Made by a program: the position numbers and the translations under genes
The notes under the pieces: model-generated
Seen by the model: the letters and a program-made list of their open reading frames with translations, nothing else
Databases searched by the model: none
What the model was told of the DNA's origin: nothing
Source of the DNA: Variovorax brevis
GTDB taxonomy: Bacteria > Pseudomonadota > Gammaproteobacteria > Burkholderiales > Burkholderiaceae_C
Direction of reading: 5' to 3'
Assembly (NCBI RefSeq): GCF_030317105.1
Contig: NZ_JASZYG010000014.1
Coordinates: 62,001-126,000 of the forward strand
DNA: 64,000 nt
Shown: positions 45,937 to 55,112 of the stretch, piece after piece
How the letters are laid out: every line of letters begins with the position of its first letter
Numbering within the stretch: position 1 is the stretch's first letter

Positions 45937-46012
45937 TGGAGCGGGAGAAGAGTCTCGAACTCTCGACCTCAACCTTGGCAAGGTTGCGCTCTACCAACTG
46001 AGCTACTCCCGC
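45937..46012 (-). tRNA. tRNA-Gly (anticodon GCC)
   Basis: The minus strand gives a complete 76-nt cloverleaf beginning GCGGGAGTAGCTCAGTTGG. The acceptor stem GCGGGAG pairs with CTCCCGC; the D arm has AGCTCAGTTGGTAGAGC. The anticodon stem CAACC/GGTTG encloses TTGCCAA with anticodon GCC. The T arm contains GTTCGAG. The discriminator base is U and the terminal CCA is encoded in the DNA. Confidence 0.97.
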
Positions 46013-46030
46013 ATGAATTGCGTGCTGCGA

Positions 46031-46076
46031 ATTATAGGGGGTCGCCCGTCTCGAATGCCGAGACGGCGCCGACCCC
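46031..46076 (-). promoter_or_regulatory. Promoter of tRNA-Gly with overlapping hairpin
   Basis: On the minus strand a consensus TATAAT (46031-46036) lies 18 bp before the tRNA 5' end. Directly upstream is a strong hairpin: CCGTCTCG/CGAGACGG (46046-46053 and 46059-46066) nested in GGGGTCG/CGACCCC (46038-46044 and 46070-46076). The hairpin covers the place of the -35 element. It could be the 3' end of an upstream unit or a regulatory palindrome. Nothing else is seen in the gap up to 46163. Confidence 0.5.
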
Positions 46077-46163
46077 TGTCCGGCGCACGCAAAATGGCCT
46101 GTCTGGCGGCGTGCGCGGCGCGCTATCCTGCGCTTCCCACCGTTGCGGAACTACGCTCTCTAC

Positions 46164-47528
46164 ATGTCCTTGCAAACCCCTTCTCCGATGGCCGCAAATG
46201 CGCCGCTGAACCCCGACAGCTGCGACGTGTTCGTGATCGGCGGCGGACCGGCCGGCTCCACCATCGCAGCGCTGCTTGCGCAACAGGGCCGCAACGTGGT
46301 GCTCGTTGAAAAAGAACACCACCCGCGCTTTCACATCGGCGAGTCGCTGCTGCCGGCCAACGTGCAGTTGTTCGAGCGCCTGGGCGTGCGCGACCAGGTC
46401 GAGAAATTCGGCATGACCAAGTGGGGCATCGAGTTCGTGTCCATCGAACACGCGCACTGCAGCTACGTGGAATTCGCCGAAGCGTGGGACAAGACCATGC
46501 CTTCGGCCTGGCAGGTGCGCCGCTCCGACCTGGACGAGATGCTCTTTCGCCATGCCGCCACGCGCGGCGCGCAAACGCTGGAAGGCTGCAAGGTGCGCGA
46601 CGTGGCCTTCGACGACGACGGCGCCACCGTACAGGCCGAGCTTGAAGACGGCACCCACCGCACATGGCGCGCGAAGTTCGTGGTGGACGCCACCGGCCGC
46701 GACACCTTCCTGGCCAACAAATTCCGCAGCAAGCAAAAGAACGAAGCGCACAACAGCACGGCCCTCTTCGGGCACTTTCGCGACGCGCGGCGGCTGGAAG
46801 GCAAGCGCGAGGGCAACATCAGCATCTGCTGGTTCCCGCACGGCTGGTTCTGGTTCATTCCGCTGGCCGATGGCACCACGAGCGTGGGCGCGGTGTGCTG
46901 GCCCTACTACCTGAAGTCGCGCGACAAGCCGCTCAGGGAATTCTTTCGCGACACCATCGCGATGTGCCCCGAACTGGCGGACCGCCTCAAGGACGCCACG
47001 CTGGTGGACGACGCGGTGCACGCCACGGGCAACTTCTCGTACAGCAGCACGCACGCCACCGGCGACCGCTACCTGATGCTGGGCGACGCCTTCACCTTCA
47101 TCGACCCGATGTTCTCCTCGGGCGTCTACCTGGCCATGCACAGCGCCTTCGACGGCGCCGAGCTGGTGGCGACCGCGCTCGACCGTCCTGCCTTGCATGC
47201 GCAGGAACGCAAGGCCTTCGAGGAGATGATGCGCAAGGGACCGCGCGAGTATTCGTGGTTCATCTATCGCGCGACCAACCCGACGATCCGCGACATGTTC
47301 ATGCATCCGGCCAATCCGCTGCGCGTGAAGGAAGGGCTGATGTCGCTGCTGGCCGGCGACATCTACGGCAACACGCCGATGTGGGGCGCGCTGCGCATGT
47401 TCAAGGTCATCTACTACCTGATCTCGCTGCGCCATTGGCGCCGCACGTGGAACGGATGGAAGCGGCACCGCTTCAACATCCGCGACATGGGCAAGCTGCG
47501 GGGCGAGACGGTTCTCAAGGGCGACTGA
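46164..47528 (+). CDS. FAD-dependent oxidoreductase related to flavin-dependent halogenases
   Basis: A 454-residue single-component-type flavoprotein. The FAD fold begins with VFVIGGGPAGSTIAALLAQ (GGGPAG at 26-31) and the ribityl contact IGESLLP at 58-64. WFWFIP at 228-233 matches the WxWxIP motif of flavin-dependent halogenases. Lys86 in FGMTKWGIEFV aligns with their catalytic Lys. LGDAFTFIDPMFSSGV near 325 is the second FAD motif. The ATG at 46164 is preferred over one 21 bases upstream because it starts nearer to the fold. It is a stand-alone gene without biosynthetic neighbours, so substrate and even true halogenase activity are unproven; geranylgeranyl-reductase-type chemistry is an alternative. 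Confidence 0.75.
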   Translation: MSLQTPSPMAANAPLNPDSCDVFVIGGGPAGSTIAALLAQQGRNVVLVEKEHHPRFHIGESLLPANVQLFERLGVRDQVEKFGMTKWGIEFVSIEHAHCSYVEFAEAWDKTMPSAWQVRRSDLDEMLFRHAATRGAQTLEGCKVRDVAFDDDGATVQAELEDGTHRTWRAKFVVDATGRDTFLANKFRSKQKNEAHNSTALFGHFRDARRLEGKREGNISICWFPHGWFWFIPLADGTTSVGAVCWPYYLKSRDKPLREFFRDTIAMCPELADRLKDATLVDDAVHATGNFSYSSTHATGDRYLMLGDAFTFIDPMFSSGVYLAMHSAFDGAELVATALDRPALHAQERKAFEEMMRKGPREYSWFIYRATNPTIRDMFMHPANPLRVKEGLMSLLAGDIYGNTPMWGALRMFKVIYYLISLRHWRRTWNGWKRHRFNIRDMGKLRGETVLKGD

Positions 47529-47645
47529 ACAGACTCTGAAGCCAGGCGGCCTGCCTGCGCAGCACCGCCGCCGCAGTGACCTTCGCGCCACATCGCGCAA
47601 GGCCAACATGTGTGACTTTGAAACCGCATCGACGCATCATGCGGC

Positions 47646-48074
47646 ATGGACACGACCGACCACTCCTCCATCCAGGCACTCCCGCTGCGCCTGGTCCCCG
47701 GCGACGACCTGAGGCGCGCACTGGAGCGCGCCGTCGCCGCGAGCGGCATGACAGCCGCCTTCGTGCTGTCCGGCATCGGCAGTCTTTCACCTGCGCAGAT
47801 CCGGCTCGCAGGCGCTCCCGATGCCACGACTGTCGAGGGAGACACGGAGTTGCTCACGCTTTCAGGCAGCGTCGCGCCAACGGGTTCGCACCTGCATCTG
47901 AGCGTGGCCGACGCACAGGGCCGCGTGCTGGGTGGCCATGCCGCCTACGGATGCATCGTTCGCACGACCTCAGAGATCTTGTTGGCATTGTTGCCGCAGT
48001 GGCACTTCACACGTGAACCCGATCCCGCCACGGGTTGGGCCGAATTGGTCATCCGGCGATCGGACGCCACATAA
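47646..48074 (+). CDS. PCC/DUF296 domain protein
   Basis: A 142-residue protein formed by one PCC (DUF296) domain. Hallmarks are LRLVPGDDLRRALERAV, AAFVLSGIGSLSPAQIRLAG, and the end GGHAAYGCIVRTTSEILLA. In plants this domain accompanies AT-hooks; in bacteria it stands alone, forms trimers and is usually called a DNA-binding or putative metal-binding protein without firm function. It is a free-standing gene 117 bp after the oxidoreductase and 62 bp before the DUF3297 gene. Confidence 0.85.
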   Translation: MDTTDHSSIQALPLRLVPGDDLRRALERAVAASGMTAAFVLSGIGSLSPAQIRLAGAPDATTVEGDTELLTLSGSVAPTGSHLHLSVADAQGRVLGGHAAYGCIVRTTSEILLALLPQWHFTREPDPATGWAELVIRRSDAT

Positions 48075-48136
48075 ATGGACACATGAACAAGCCCCCTCGC
48101 ATTTGACGCATTCGCCAATGGTCTGAAAATGATGAG

Positions 48137-48406
48137 ATGAACGATTCGAAATCCAGCGCCGACACGGCATCTTCATTGCCTGCGCTCCCTGACCACCTGT
48201 CCATCGACCCGCGCAGTCCGCACCACGTCGCCGCGGTCTTCGACCACGACATCGGCATCCGCTTCAACGACAAGGAGCGCCACGACGTGGAGGAGTACTG
48301 CATCAGCGAAGGCTGGATCAAGGTGCCCGCCGGCAAGACGGTGGACCGCAAGGGCAAGCCGCTGCTCATCAAGCTGAAGGGCAAAGTCGAAGTGTTCTAC
48401 CGCTAG
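48137..48406 (+). CDS. DUF3297 family protein
   Basis: An 89-residue cytoplasmic protein of the DUF3297 family, recognised by LPDHLSIDPRSPHHVAAVF, IGIRFNDKERHDVEEYCISEGW and the C-terminal KGKPLLIKLKGKVEVFYR. It is common in Proteobacteria and of unknown function. The gene stands alone, 62 bp after the PCC gene. Confidence 0.85.
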   Translation: MNDSKSSADTASSLPALPDHLSIDPRSPHHVAAVFDHDIGIRFNDKERHDVEEYCISEGWIKVPAGKTVDRKGKPLLIKLKGKVEVFYR

Positions 48407-48546
48407 CGCCGCCGTTGGCCACCGCCTCCTGACCGGAGGCGGCATGGCACGCCGCCGCGGCCTGGTCTTCCCGGCGAGCTCCGTTCCGACTTTGGGGAGG
48501 GAACGCGCGACCCATTCAAAGAACTACAACAACGACGGTCCAACCG

Positions 48547-50466
48547 ATGCGCATCCGCACACTCATCGCGCTCGCCACGGCATCCATCCTGGTCCCGATG
48601 CTGCTGGCAGCGGCCATCGCGTTCAACAAGGTCAAGGAGGGGGAACGACAGGCGGCCTTGCGAGGCCTGCACGAAACCGTTCGCGCCTCGGCGCTGCTGG
48701 TGGACCGCGACATCCAGCGCTCGCTGGGCGCGCTCGAGGTGCTCGGCAACTCGCCGTATCTCGATACGGGTGACTTCGAGTCCTTCTACAAGGATGCCGA
48801 GGCGATCAGCAGCGAGTCTGGCGTGAGGACCTTGCTGCTCGATGAGAAGGGAAGGCAGATCTTCAGCACGCTCCTGCCCTTCGAAACGCCGTCCCCGCGC
48901 AACGCGCCGAACGCGCGGCTCGCCAGCGTACTGGAAACGCAGCAGCCCCTGGTGTCCGATCTGTTTTGGGGCCGCTCCAGCGGCCGGCTGTTGACGGCCG
49001 TCTATGTGCCCGCCAAGGCGGCAGGCGGGCGCAAATACATCGTTGCACAGGCGTTTCCCGTCGACTACTGGCGGAAGGCGGCACTCGCAGTCAGGGGCCA
49101 TCCCGAGTGGATCGTCCGCGTCATCGACCGGCAGGGGCGTTTCATCGCGCGCACCCAGGGTGGCGACGCGGTGCTCGGCGAGGGTGCGCGGCCGGAGCTG
49201 GTTGCAGCGGCGGCCAGCTCGCCGGAAGGCCTCGTGCGCTACACCACTTTCGAAAAGATCGATGCCTACGTGGCGTTCGCGCGTTCTTCGCTCACCGACT
49301 GGACCGTGGCCGTGTCGGCGCCCGTGAGCGTCATCGAGGCCGCGGCCCGGCATGCCGTGGTCTGGCTGCTGGCCGGCATGACCATCGCGACGGCGCTGGC
49401 CCTGTGCGGCGCCTATTTCTTTGGCCAGCAGATCGTGAATGCCGTCGCGGCCGCCTCGCGCGCCGCGCGTTCGCTCGGGCACGGTGAGCGCCCGGCGCCC
49501 TTTCGCACGGGCCTGACGGAGGTCAACGCACTCAACCGGGAACTGCTTCATGCGGGCGAACTGCTCGACAGCGAACGCAAGGCCCGCCGGGCGGCGGAAG
49601 CCCAGCGCGAGGAACTGCTGGCCAACGAAACGCGCGCCCGGGAAAGCGCCCAGCTGGAAAACCGGGCCAAGGACGAGTTCATGGCCCTGCTGGGGCACGA
49701 GTTGCGAAACCCGCTGGCCGCCATTGCAGGCGCCGTCGGACTGCTGGAGCGCTTTGCCAGCGACCCGAAGCGTTCGCCCCGCTACTACGACATCGTGCGT
49801 CGCCAGAGCCGGCATCTGGGCAACATCGTCGACGACCTGATGGACGTGAGCCTGCTGTTGTCCGGCAAGATCGCGCTGGACACGCGGCCGGTCGATCTGC
49901 TCGCGTGCATCCACGGCTGCGTGGAATCGATTCGCGACACGCCCGCCGCCGAGGGCTACGACATCGTGTTGCAACCGGCCGAACGGCCCCTGTGGGTGAT
50001 GGCGGACCCGATGCGGCTGGAGCAGGTCATCAGCAACCTCGTCACCAACGCGTTGAAGTACTCGCGCCAGGGCATGGAAGTCCGCATCGAGGCCCGGGAG
50101 CGCGGCCGCAACGCGGTGATCGACATCAAGGACAACGGCGTGGGCATCACGGCGGACCTGCTGCCGCACATCTTCGAGCCCTTCGTGCAGGGACCGCCGC
50201 TGGCCAATCGCGTCAAGAGTGGCCTGGGCATCGGGCTCGTGCTGGTGAAGCATCTGGTCATGCTGCATGGCGGCACCGTTGCCGCGGTCAGCCAAGGCGC
50301 GGGCCAGGGCTGCACGTTCACGATTGCATTGCCTACGACCACGACGCGGCCGCCAGCGCCGTCGGCACTGCGGCCGAACGCTCCGTCGAAGACCGCGCGA
50401 CAGGACTTCGCGATGAATGATCACGGCGACGCGCGCGGGACGCTGGTGGAAGGACGCAGCTTGTGA
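48547..50466 (+). CDS. Orphan membrane sensor histidine kinase with Cache-type sensor
   Basis: A 639-residue kinase. A first membrane helix (about 7-27) is followed by a periplasmic double-Cache-like sensor (about 30-265), then a second span near 272-294 (AVVWLLAGMTIATALALCGAYFF). A coiled-coil linker rich in Glu/Arg (350-385) leads to the phospho-acceptor His in LLGHELRNPLAAI. The ATP boxes are NLVTNALKYS, DNGVGI and GLGIGLVLVKHLVML. The last 40 residues are disordered. No response regulator gene is adjacent, so its partner is elsewhere. The stop codon is the first part of a 7-bp tandem repeat. Confidence 0.88.
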   Translation: MRIRTLIALATASILVPMLLAAAIAFNKVKEGERQAALRGLHETVRASALLVDRDIQRSLGALEVLGNSPYLDTGDFESFYKDAEAISSESGVRTLLLDEKGRQIFSTLLPFETPSPRNAPNARLASVLETQQPLVSDLFWGRSSGRLLTAVYVPAKAAGGRKYIVAQAFPVDYWRKAALAVRGHPEWIVRVIDRQGRFIARTQGGDAVLGEGARPELVAAAASSPEGLVRYTTFEKIDAYVAFARSSLTDWTVAVSAPVSVIEAAARHAVVWLLAGMTIATALALCGAYFFGQQIVNAVAAASRAARSLGHGERPAPFRTGLTEVNALNRELLHAGELLDSERKARRAAEAQREELLANETRARESAQLENRAKDEFMALLGHELRNPLAAIAGAVGLLERFASDPKRSPRYYDIVRRQSRHLGNIVDDLMDVSLLLSGKIALDTRPVDLLACIHGCVESIRDTPAAEGYDIVLQPAERPLWVMADPMRLEQVISNLVTNALKYSRQGMEVRIEARERGRNAVIDIKDNGVGITADLLPHIFEPFVQGPPLANRVKSGLGIGLVLVKHLVMLHGGTVAAVSQGAGQGCTFTIALPTTTTRPPAPSALRPNAPSKTARQDFAMNDHGDARGTLVEGRSL

Positions 50467-50512
50467 GGCTTGAGGCTTGAGGCTTGAGGCTTGCGGCTTG
50501 CGGCTTGCGGCT
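50464..50512. repeat. 7-bp tandem repeat
   Basis: Seven consecutive 7-base units, four TGAGGCT then three TGCGGCT, followed by a partial copy. The array begins in the stop codon of the histidine kinase and fills the gap to the convergent cusA-like gene (stop at 50533). Because the first unit contains the TGA, slippage would not change the kinase. It is a possible variable-number marker. Confidence 0.9.
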
Positions 50513-50532
50513 TGCGGGAGCCTGGCTGCCTC

Positions 50533-53500
50533 TCAACCCCCTTCCATCGGCCGCGAAGAACCCCGGCGTCGCAGCAGATACCACGCGGCAGGAACGACCA
50601 GCATGCTCAGCATGGGCGCCGTGATCATGCCGCCGACCATCGGCGCGGCGATGCGGCTCATCACCTCCGAGCCGGCGCCGCTGCCCCACAGGATGGGCAG
50701 CAGTCCCGCCATCACCACCGCCACCGTCATCGCCTTGGGCCGCACGCGCAGCACCGCACCTTCGCGGATCGCGGCGCGCAGGGTTTCGTCGTTCATCGGC
50801 TCGCCGGCAGCCTGCCGCCGGGCCAGCGCGTTCTTCAGGTAGACCAGCATGACGACGCCGAACTCCGCCGCCACGCCGGCCAGCGCAATGAAGCCCACCG
50901 CCGTGGCCACCGACACCGAGTGCCCCATCGCCCACACCAGCCAGAAGCCGCCGATGAGCGAGAAGGGCACGGCGGCCATCACCAGTGCCGCATCCGCGAA
51001 CGACCTGAACAGCAAATACAGCAGCAGGAAGATGACGGCCAGCGTCACCGGCACCACGAGCTTGAGCCGCTCGGTCGCGCGCTCCAGGTATTCGAATTGG
51101 CCGGACCATGACAGCGCATAGCCCGCCGGCAACCTGACCGCCTTCGCGACGGCGGCCTGCATGTCCTGCACGGCGGAGCGAAGGTCGCGCCCGCGCACGT
51201 CCACATAGACCCAACCCGACAGGCGCGCGTTCTCGCTGCGCAGCATCGGCGGCCCGTCTTCGATGCTGATGCGCGCCACGTCCTGCAGCAGCAACTGCGC
51301 GCCCTTGTCGGTGACGAAGGGCAAGCTGCGCAGGCGCTCCAGCGAATCGCGGATCTCGCGCGGGTAGCGAACATTGATGGGATAGCGCTCGCGGCCCTGG
51401 ATCAGTTCGCCCACGTTGTCGCCGCCAATGGCGGTGGCAACCACGGCCTGCACGTCGGCCACCGAGAGGCCGTAGCGCGCGGCCCTGGCGCGGTCCACGT
51501 CGACGTCGATGTAGCGCCCGCCCGTCAGCCTCTCGGCCAGCGCCGAGCTCACGCCCGGCACCTGCTTCACGGCCGCCTCGACCTGCGTCGTCAACGCGTC
51601 GATGGTGGCCAAGTCCGCCCCCGCGACCTTGATGCCCACGGGGCTCTTGATGCCGGTCGCCAGCATGTCGATGCGGTTGCGGATCGGCGGCACCCACACG
51701 TTGGACAGGCCCGGCACCTGCACGGCGCGGTCCAGTTCCTCGATCAGCCTGTCGGGCGTCATGCCCGCGCGCCACTGGTCGCGGGGCTTGAACTGGATGG
51801 TCGTCTCGAACATTTCCAGCGGCGCGGGATCGGTCGCCGTGTCGGCGCGGCCGGCCTTGCCGAACACGCGCGCCACCTCGGGCACCGTCTTGATGAGGCG
51901 ATCGGTCTGCTGCAGCAGCTGCGAGGCCTTGGACACGGACAGGCCCGGCAGCGCGGAAGGCATGTAGAGCAGATCGCCTTCGTCCAGCGGCGGCATGAAC
52001 TCTCCCCCCAGGCGCATCAAGGGCACGACGGTGAGCGCCAGCAACAGCGCCGCAGCGACCAGCGTCGCCTTCGGAAAACGCAGCACCGCTTCCAGCACCG
52101 GCCGGTAGGCGGCCATCAGCAGCCGGTTCACCGGGTTCGATGCTTCATGCGGAATGCGCCCGCGGACCAGGTAGCCCATGAGCACCGGAATGAGCGTCAC
52201 CGACAGGCCGGCAGCCGCGGCCATTGCGTAGGTCTTGGTGAAGGCCAGTGGAGAAAACAGTCGCCCTTCCTGCGCCTCCAGCGAGAACACCGGCACGAAG
52301 GACAGCGTGATGACCAGCAGCGAATAAAAAAGGGCCGGCCCCACTTCCGTCGATGCCTCGCCGACGATCTTCCAGCGCTCGCCGGCACCCGGCGGGCGGC
52401 CGGCCTGCGTCTCGAAGGCTTCGAGATGCTTGTGCAGGTTTTCCACCATCACGATGGCGCCGTCGACCATGGCGCCGATGGCAATCGCAATGCCGCCGAG
52501 CGACATGATGTTGGCGTTGACGCCCTGCCATTGCATGACGACGAAGGCCGCCAGCACCCCGATGGGCAGCGCCACCACAGCCACCAGCGCCGAGCGCAAG
52601 TGAAACAGGAAGACGGCGCACACCAGGGCGACCACGATGAACTCTTCCACCAGCTTGTGGCGCAGGTTGTCGACCGCACGATCGATGAGCAAGGATCGGT
52701 CGTAGGTCGGAACGATCTCGACGCCGGCGGGCAGGCTGGCTTTCAGCGATTCCAGCTTCGTCTTCACCGCCTCGACCGTGCTGCGCGCGTTCTTGCCCGA
52801 GCGCATGACGACCACGCCGCCGGCCACTTCGCCCTCCCCGTCCAGTTCGGCGATGCCGCGTCGCATCTCCGGGCCGACCTGCACCGTGGCCACGTCGCGC
52901 AGCAATACCGGCGTGGCGCCGGACACCGACAGGGGAATGGTGCGGAAGTCGTCCAGCGAACGCAGGTAGCCGCGCGAGCGCACCATGTACTCGGCCTCGG
53001 CCAACTCCACCACGGACCCGCCGCTGGCCTGGTTGGCATTCTGGATGGCGGCCTTCACCACCGCCGCCGTGACGCCCAGTGCACGCAGGCGGTCGGGGTC
53101 CAGCACCACCTGGTATTGCCGCACCATGCCGCCGATGCTGGCGACCTCCGCCACGTCGGGCACGCTCTTGAGTTCGAACTTGAGGAACCAGTCGTTCAGC
53201 GCCCGCAGTTGCCCGAGGTCGTGACGGCCGGTGCGGTCGACCAGCGCGTATTCGTAGACCCAGCCGACGCCCGTCGCGTCGGGCCCGAGCGAGGCCACGG
53301 CGCCGGCGGGCAGCCTGCCCTGCACCTGGTTCAGGTACTCGACCACGCGCGAGCGCGCCCAGTAGGGATCGGTCTTGTCGTCGAAGAGCACGTAGACGAA
53401 CGAATCGCCAAAGAAGGAATAGCCGCGCACCGTCTTCGCGCCGGGCACGCTGAGCATGGTGGTCGTCAGCGGATAGGTCACCAGATCCTCGACCACCTGC

Positions 53501-53673
53501 GGCGCCTTGCCGGGGTAGGGTGTGCGGATGATGACCTGCGTGTCCGACAGGTCCGGCAGCGCGTCCAGCGGAATGCGCGCGGCGGACCACAGGCCGGCGG
53601 CCACGAGGAACAGCGTCGCAAGCAGGACAAGCAGGCGGTTGCCGATGGACCAGCGGATGAGCGCGGCGATCAT
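50533..53673 (-). CDS. cusA: Heavy-metal RND efflux permease, CusA type
   Basis: A 1046-residue RND proton antiporter of the heavy-metal (HME) class. It has twelve expected spans: one at about 10-30, a group at 340-540, and one at 870-1030 in the second half. The start (IRWSIGNRLLVLLATLFLVAAG) and GAMVDGAIVMVEN in the fourth span region, with its acidic proton-relay residues, are typical. SEVMSRIAAPMVGGMI near the end is close to CusA and favours copper/silver over zinc/cobalt (CzcA). Its ATG overlaps the stop of the cusB-like gene (ATGA at 53670-53673). With CusB and the TolC-like protein it exports metal from the periplasm and cytoplasm. Confidence 0.92.
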   Translation of the reverse strand: MIAALIRWSIGNRLLVLLATLFLVAAGLWSAARIPLDALPDLSDTQVIIRTPYPGKAPQVVEDLVTYPLTTTMLSVPGAKTVRGYSFFGDSFVYVLFDDKTDPYWARSRVVEYLNQVQGRLPAGAVASLGPDATGVGWVYEYALVDRTGRHDLGQLRALNDWFLKFELKSVPDVAEVASIGGMVRQYQVVLDPDRLRALGVTAAVVKAAIQNANQASGGSVVELAEAEYMVRSRGYLRSLDDFRTIPLSVSGATPVLLRDVATVQVGPEMRRGIAELDGEGEVAGGVVVMRSGKNARSTVEAVKTKLESLKASLPAGVEIVPTYDRSLLIDRAVDNLRHKLVEEFIVVALVCAVFLFHLRSALVAVVALPIGVLAAFVVMQWQGVNANIMSLGGIAIAIGAMVDGAIVMVENLHKHLEAFETQAGRPPGAGERWKIVGEASTEVGPALFYSLLVITLSFVPVFSLEAQEGRLFSPLAFTKTYAMAAAAGLSVTLIPVLMGYLVRGRIPHEASNPVNRLLMAAYRPVLEAVLRFPKATLVAAALLLALTVVPLMRLGGEFMPPLDEGDLLYMPSALPGLSVSKASQLLQQTDRLIKTVPEVARVFGKAGRADTATDPAPLEMFETTIQFKPRDQWRAGMTPDRLIEELDRAVQVPGLSNVWVPPIRNRIDMLATGIKSPVGIKVAGADLATIDALTTQVEAAVKQVPGVSSALAERLTGGRYIDVDVDRARAARYGLSVADVQAVVATAIGGDNVGELIQGRERYPINVRYPREIRDSLERLRSLPFVTDKGAQLLLQDVARISIEDGPPMLRSENARLSGWVYVDVRGRDLRSAVQDMQAAVAKAVRLPAGYALSWSGQFEYLERATERLKLVVPVTLAVIFLLLYLLFRSFADAALVMAAVPFSLIGGFWLVWAMGHSVSVATAVGFIALAGVAAEFGVVMLVYLKNALARRQAAGEPMNDETLRAAIREGAVLRVRPKAMTVAVVMAGLLPILWGSGAGSEVMSRIAAPMVGGMITAPMLSMLVVPAAWYLLRRRGSSRPMEGG

Positions 53674-55112
53674 GGCTTGGACGCCGGTTCGGCGCGTGGA
53701 GGCGCGGCGGGCGGAGGTGCGGCGGGCGGGGATGCGGCGGTCGGCGGCGCGACGGGCGTCGTGTGCGAGCCGTGCGCGTCATGCGCGCCGTGGTCTGCCT
53801 GCGGCGCGGGCGTGGCCAGCGTCGTCGGCGTCGGCGGCGTCGGCGGCGTTGCAATTGCCGTCTCCGGCGTCGCCGCCGACATCGCCCCCAGCACCGAGCG
53901 CAATCGCGCTTCCGAGTCGATCAGGAACTGCCCACTCGCGACGACCTGCTCCCCTTCGCTGAGACCCTGCAGCACCTGCGTCTCATCGCCCAAGTCCGCG
54001 CCCGGCGACACATCGCGCGGCTCGAAAGCACCCGATTCCTTGCGCAAGATCACGACGGCACGCTTGCCGGTGCGAATGACCGCCTCCGACGGAACGACCA
54101 GCTGCGTGCTCGTTGCGCCGTCCAGGTGCAGCCGCAGCAGCATGCCCGGCACCAGCCTGCCTTGCCCGTTGTCGAGCTCGATGCGGGCCTTGAGCGTGCG
54201 CGTCGATGAACTGATCTCCGGCACGATCTCCGCGAGCCGTCCGTCGAAAGACAAGGACGCATCGGCCTGCAACTCGGCCTTCACCTTTTGCCCGGGCACG
54301 AGGCGCGCGGCCTGCGCTTCCGGGATGTCGGCCACGGCCCAGACCCTGTCGAGTCCGGCGATGCGAAACAGCGTCGTGCCCGGCGCCACCGCAACGCCCT
54401 CGCGCACGCCCAGTTCCGAAATGACGCCACTGGTCGGCGCACTCAACACGAATCGCGCCTGCGCCGTGCCGGCCTTCTCGCTCTGACGAACGAGTTCGGG
54501 CGGAATGGACATCGCCCGCAGCCGATCGCGCGCGGCGTCGACGACGTCCTGCGAAACGCCCGCGCGCTGCAGCGCGATCAACTCATTGAGCGGCCCGAGC
54601 CATTCGGGCGCGAAGATCGTCGCCAGCGCCTGGCCCTTGCGCACGCGCTCCATCGGCGCGCGCACCGACAGGTATTCCACATAGCCCGCCACGCGCGTCT
54701 GCACCGCCACGTTCAGCCGCTCATCGAACTGCACGGCGCCGACCGCGTCGAAGGAAGACGAAAGCGCCGCTCGCCGCACCGTCGCCAGGCGAATGCCCAG
54801 GTTCTGCTGCACGCCGGCGTTCACCCTGACGCCGCCGCTGCCGGACTCGCTGTCCGCGTACATGGGCACCAGCTGCATGTCCATGAAGGGCGACTTGCCG
54901 GGCTTGTCGAAGCGCGGCCCCGGCACCATGGGGTCGTGCCAGTAGAGGATCTTGCGGCCGTCCGTGCCGGCCTCGGGCGCTTGCGATGCAGCCGTCGGCG
55001 ACGCCGGGGCCGCGTCGTGCGTCCGGCCCGCTTCGCGTCCCAGAAGAAAGGCGCCTGCGGCGATGCCGAGCGCGGCGAGGATCGCCAAGGTCGTGATCGT
55101 CGTGCGGTTCAT
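53670..55112 (-). CDS. cusB: Periplasmic adaptor of metal efflux, CusB type
   Basis: A 480-residue membrane-fusion protein. An N-terminal membrane or signal helix (about 8-25) is followed by the metal-binding segment KILYWHDPMVPGPRFDKPG and MDMQLVPMYAD, characteristic of CusB-type adaptors. Then come the barrel, lipoyl-like and hairpin domains. The C-terminus is an unusual tail of about 60 residues, rich in Thr/Pro/Ala and with His (ADHGAHDAHGSHTTP). That tail could bind copper. Start and stop both overlap its neighbours by ATGA, so the three efflux genes are coupled. Confidence 0.9.
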   Translation of the reverse strand: MNRTTITTLAILAALGIAAGAFLLGREAGRTHDAAPASPTAASQAPEAGTDGRKILYWHDPMVPGPRFDKPGKSPFMDMQLVPMYADSESGSGGVRVNAGVQQNLGIRLATVRRAALSSSFDAVGAVQFDERLNVAVQTRVAGYVEYLSVRAPMERVRKGQALATIFAPEWLGPLNELIALQRAGVSQDVVDAARDRLRAMSIPPELVRQSEKAGTAQARFVLSAPTSGVISELGVREGVAVAPGTTLFRIAGLDRVWAVADIPEAQAARLVPGQKVKAELQADASLSFDGRLAEIVPEISSSTRTLKARIELDNGQGRLVPGMLLRLHLDGATSTQLVVPSEAVIRTGKRAVVILRKESGAFEPRDVSPGADLGDETQVLQGLSEGEQVVASGQFLIDSEARLRSVLGAMSAATPETAIATPPTPPTPTTLATPAPQADHGAHDAHGSHTTPVAPPTAASPPAAPPPAAPPRAEPASKP

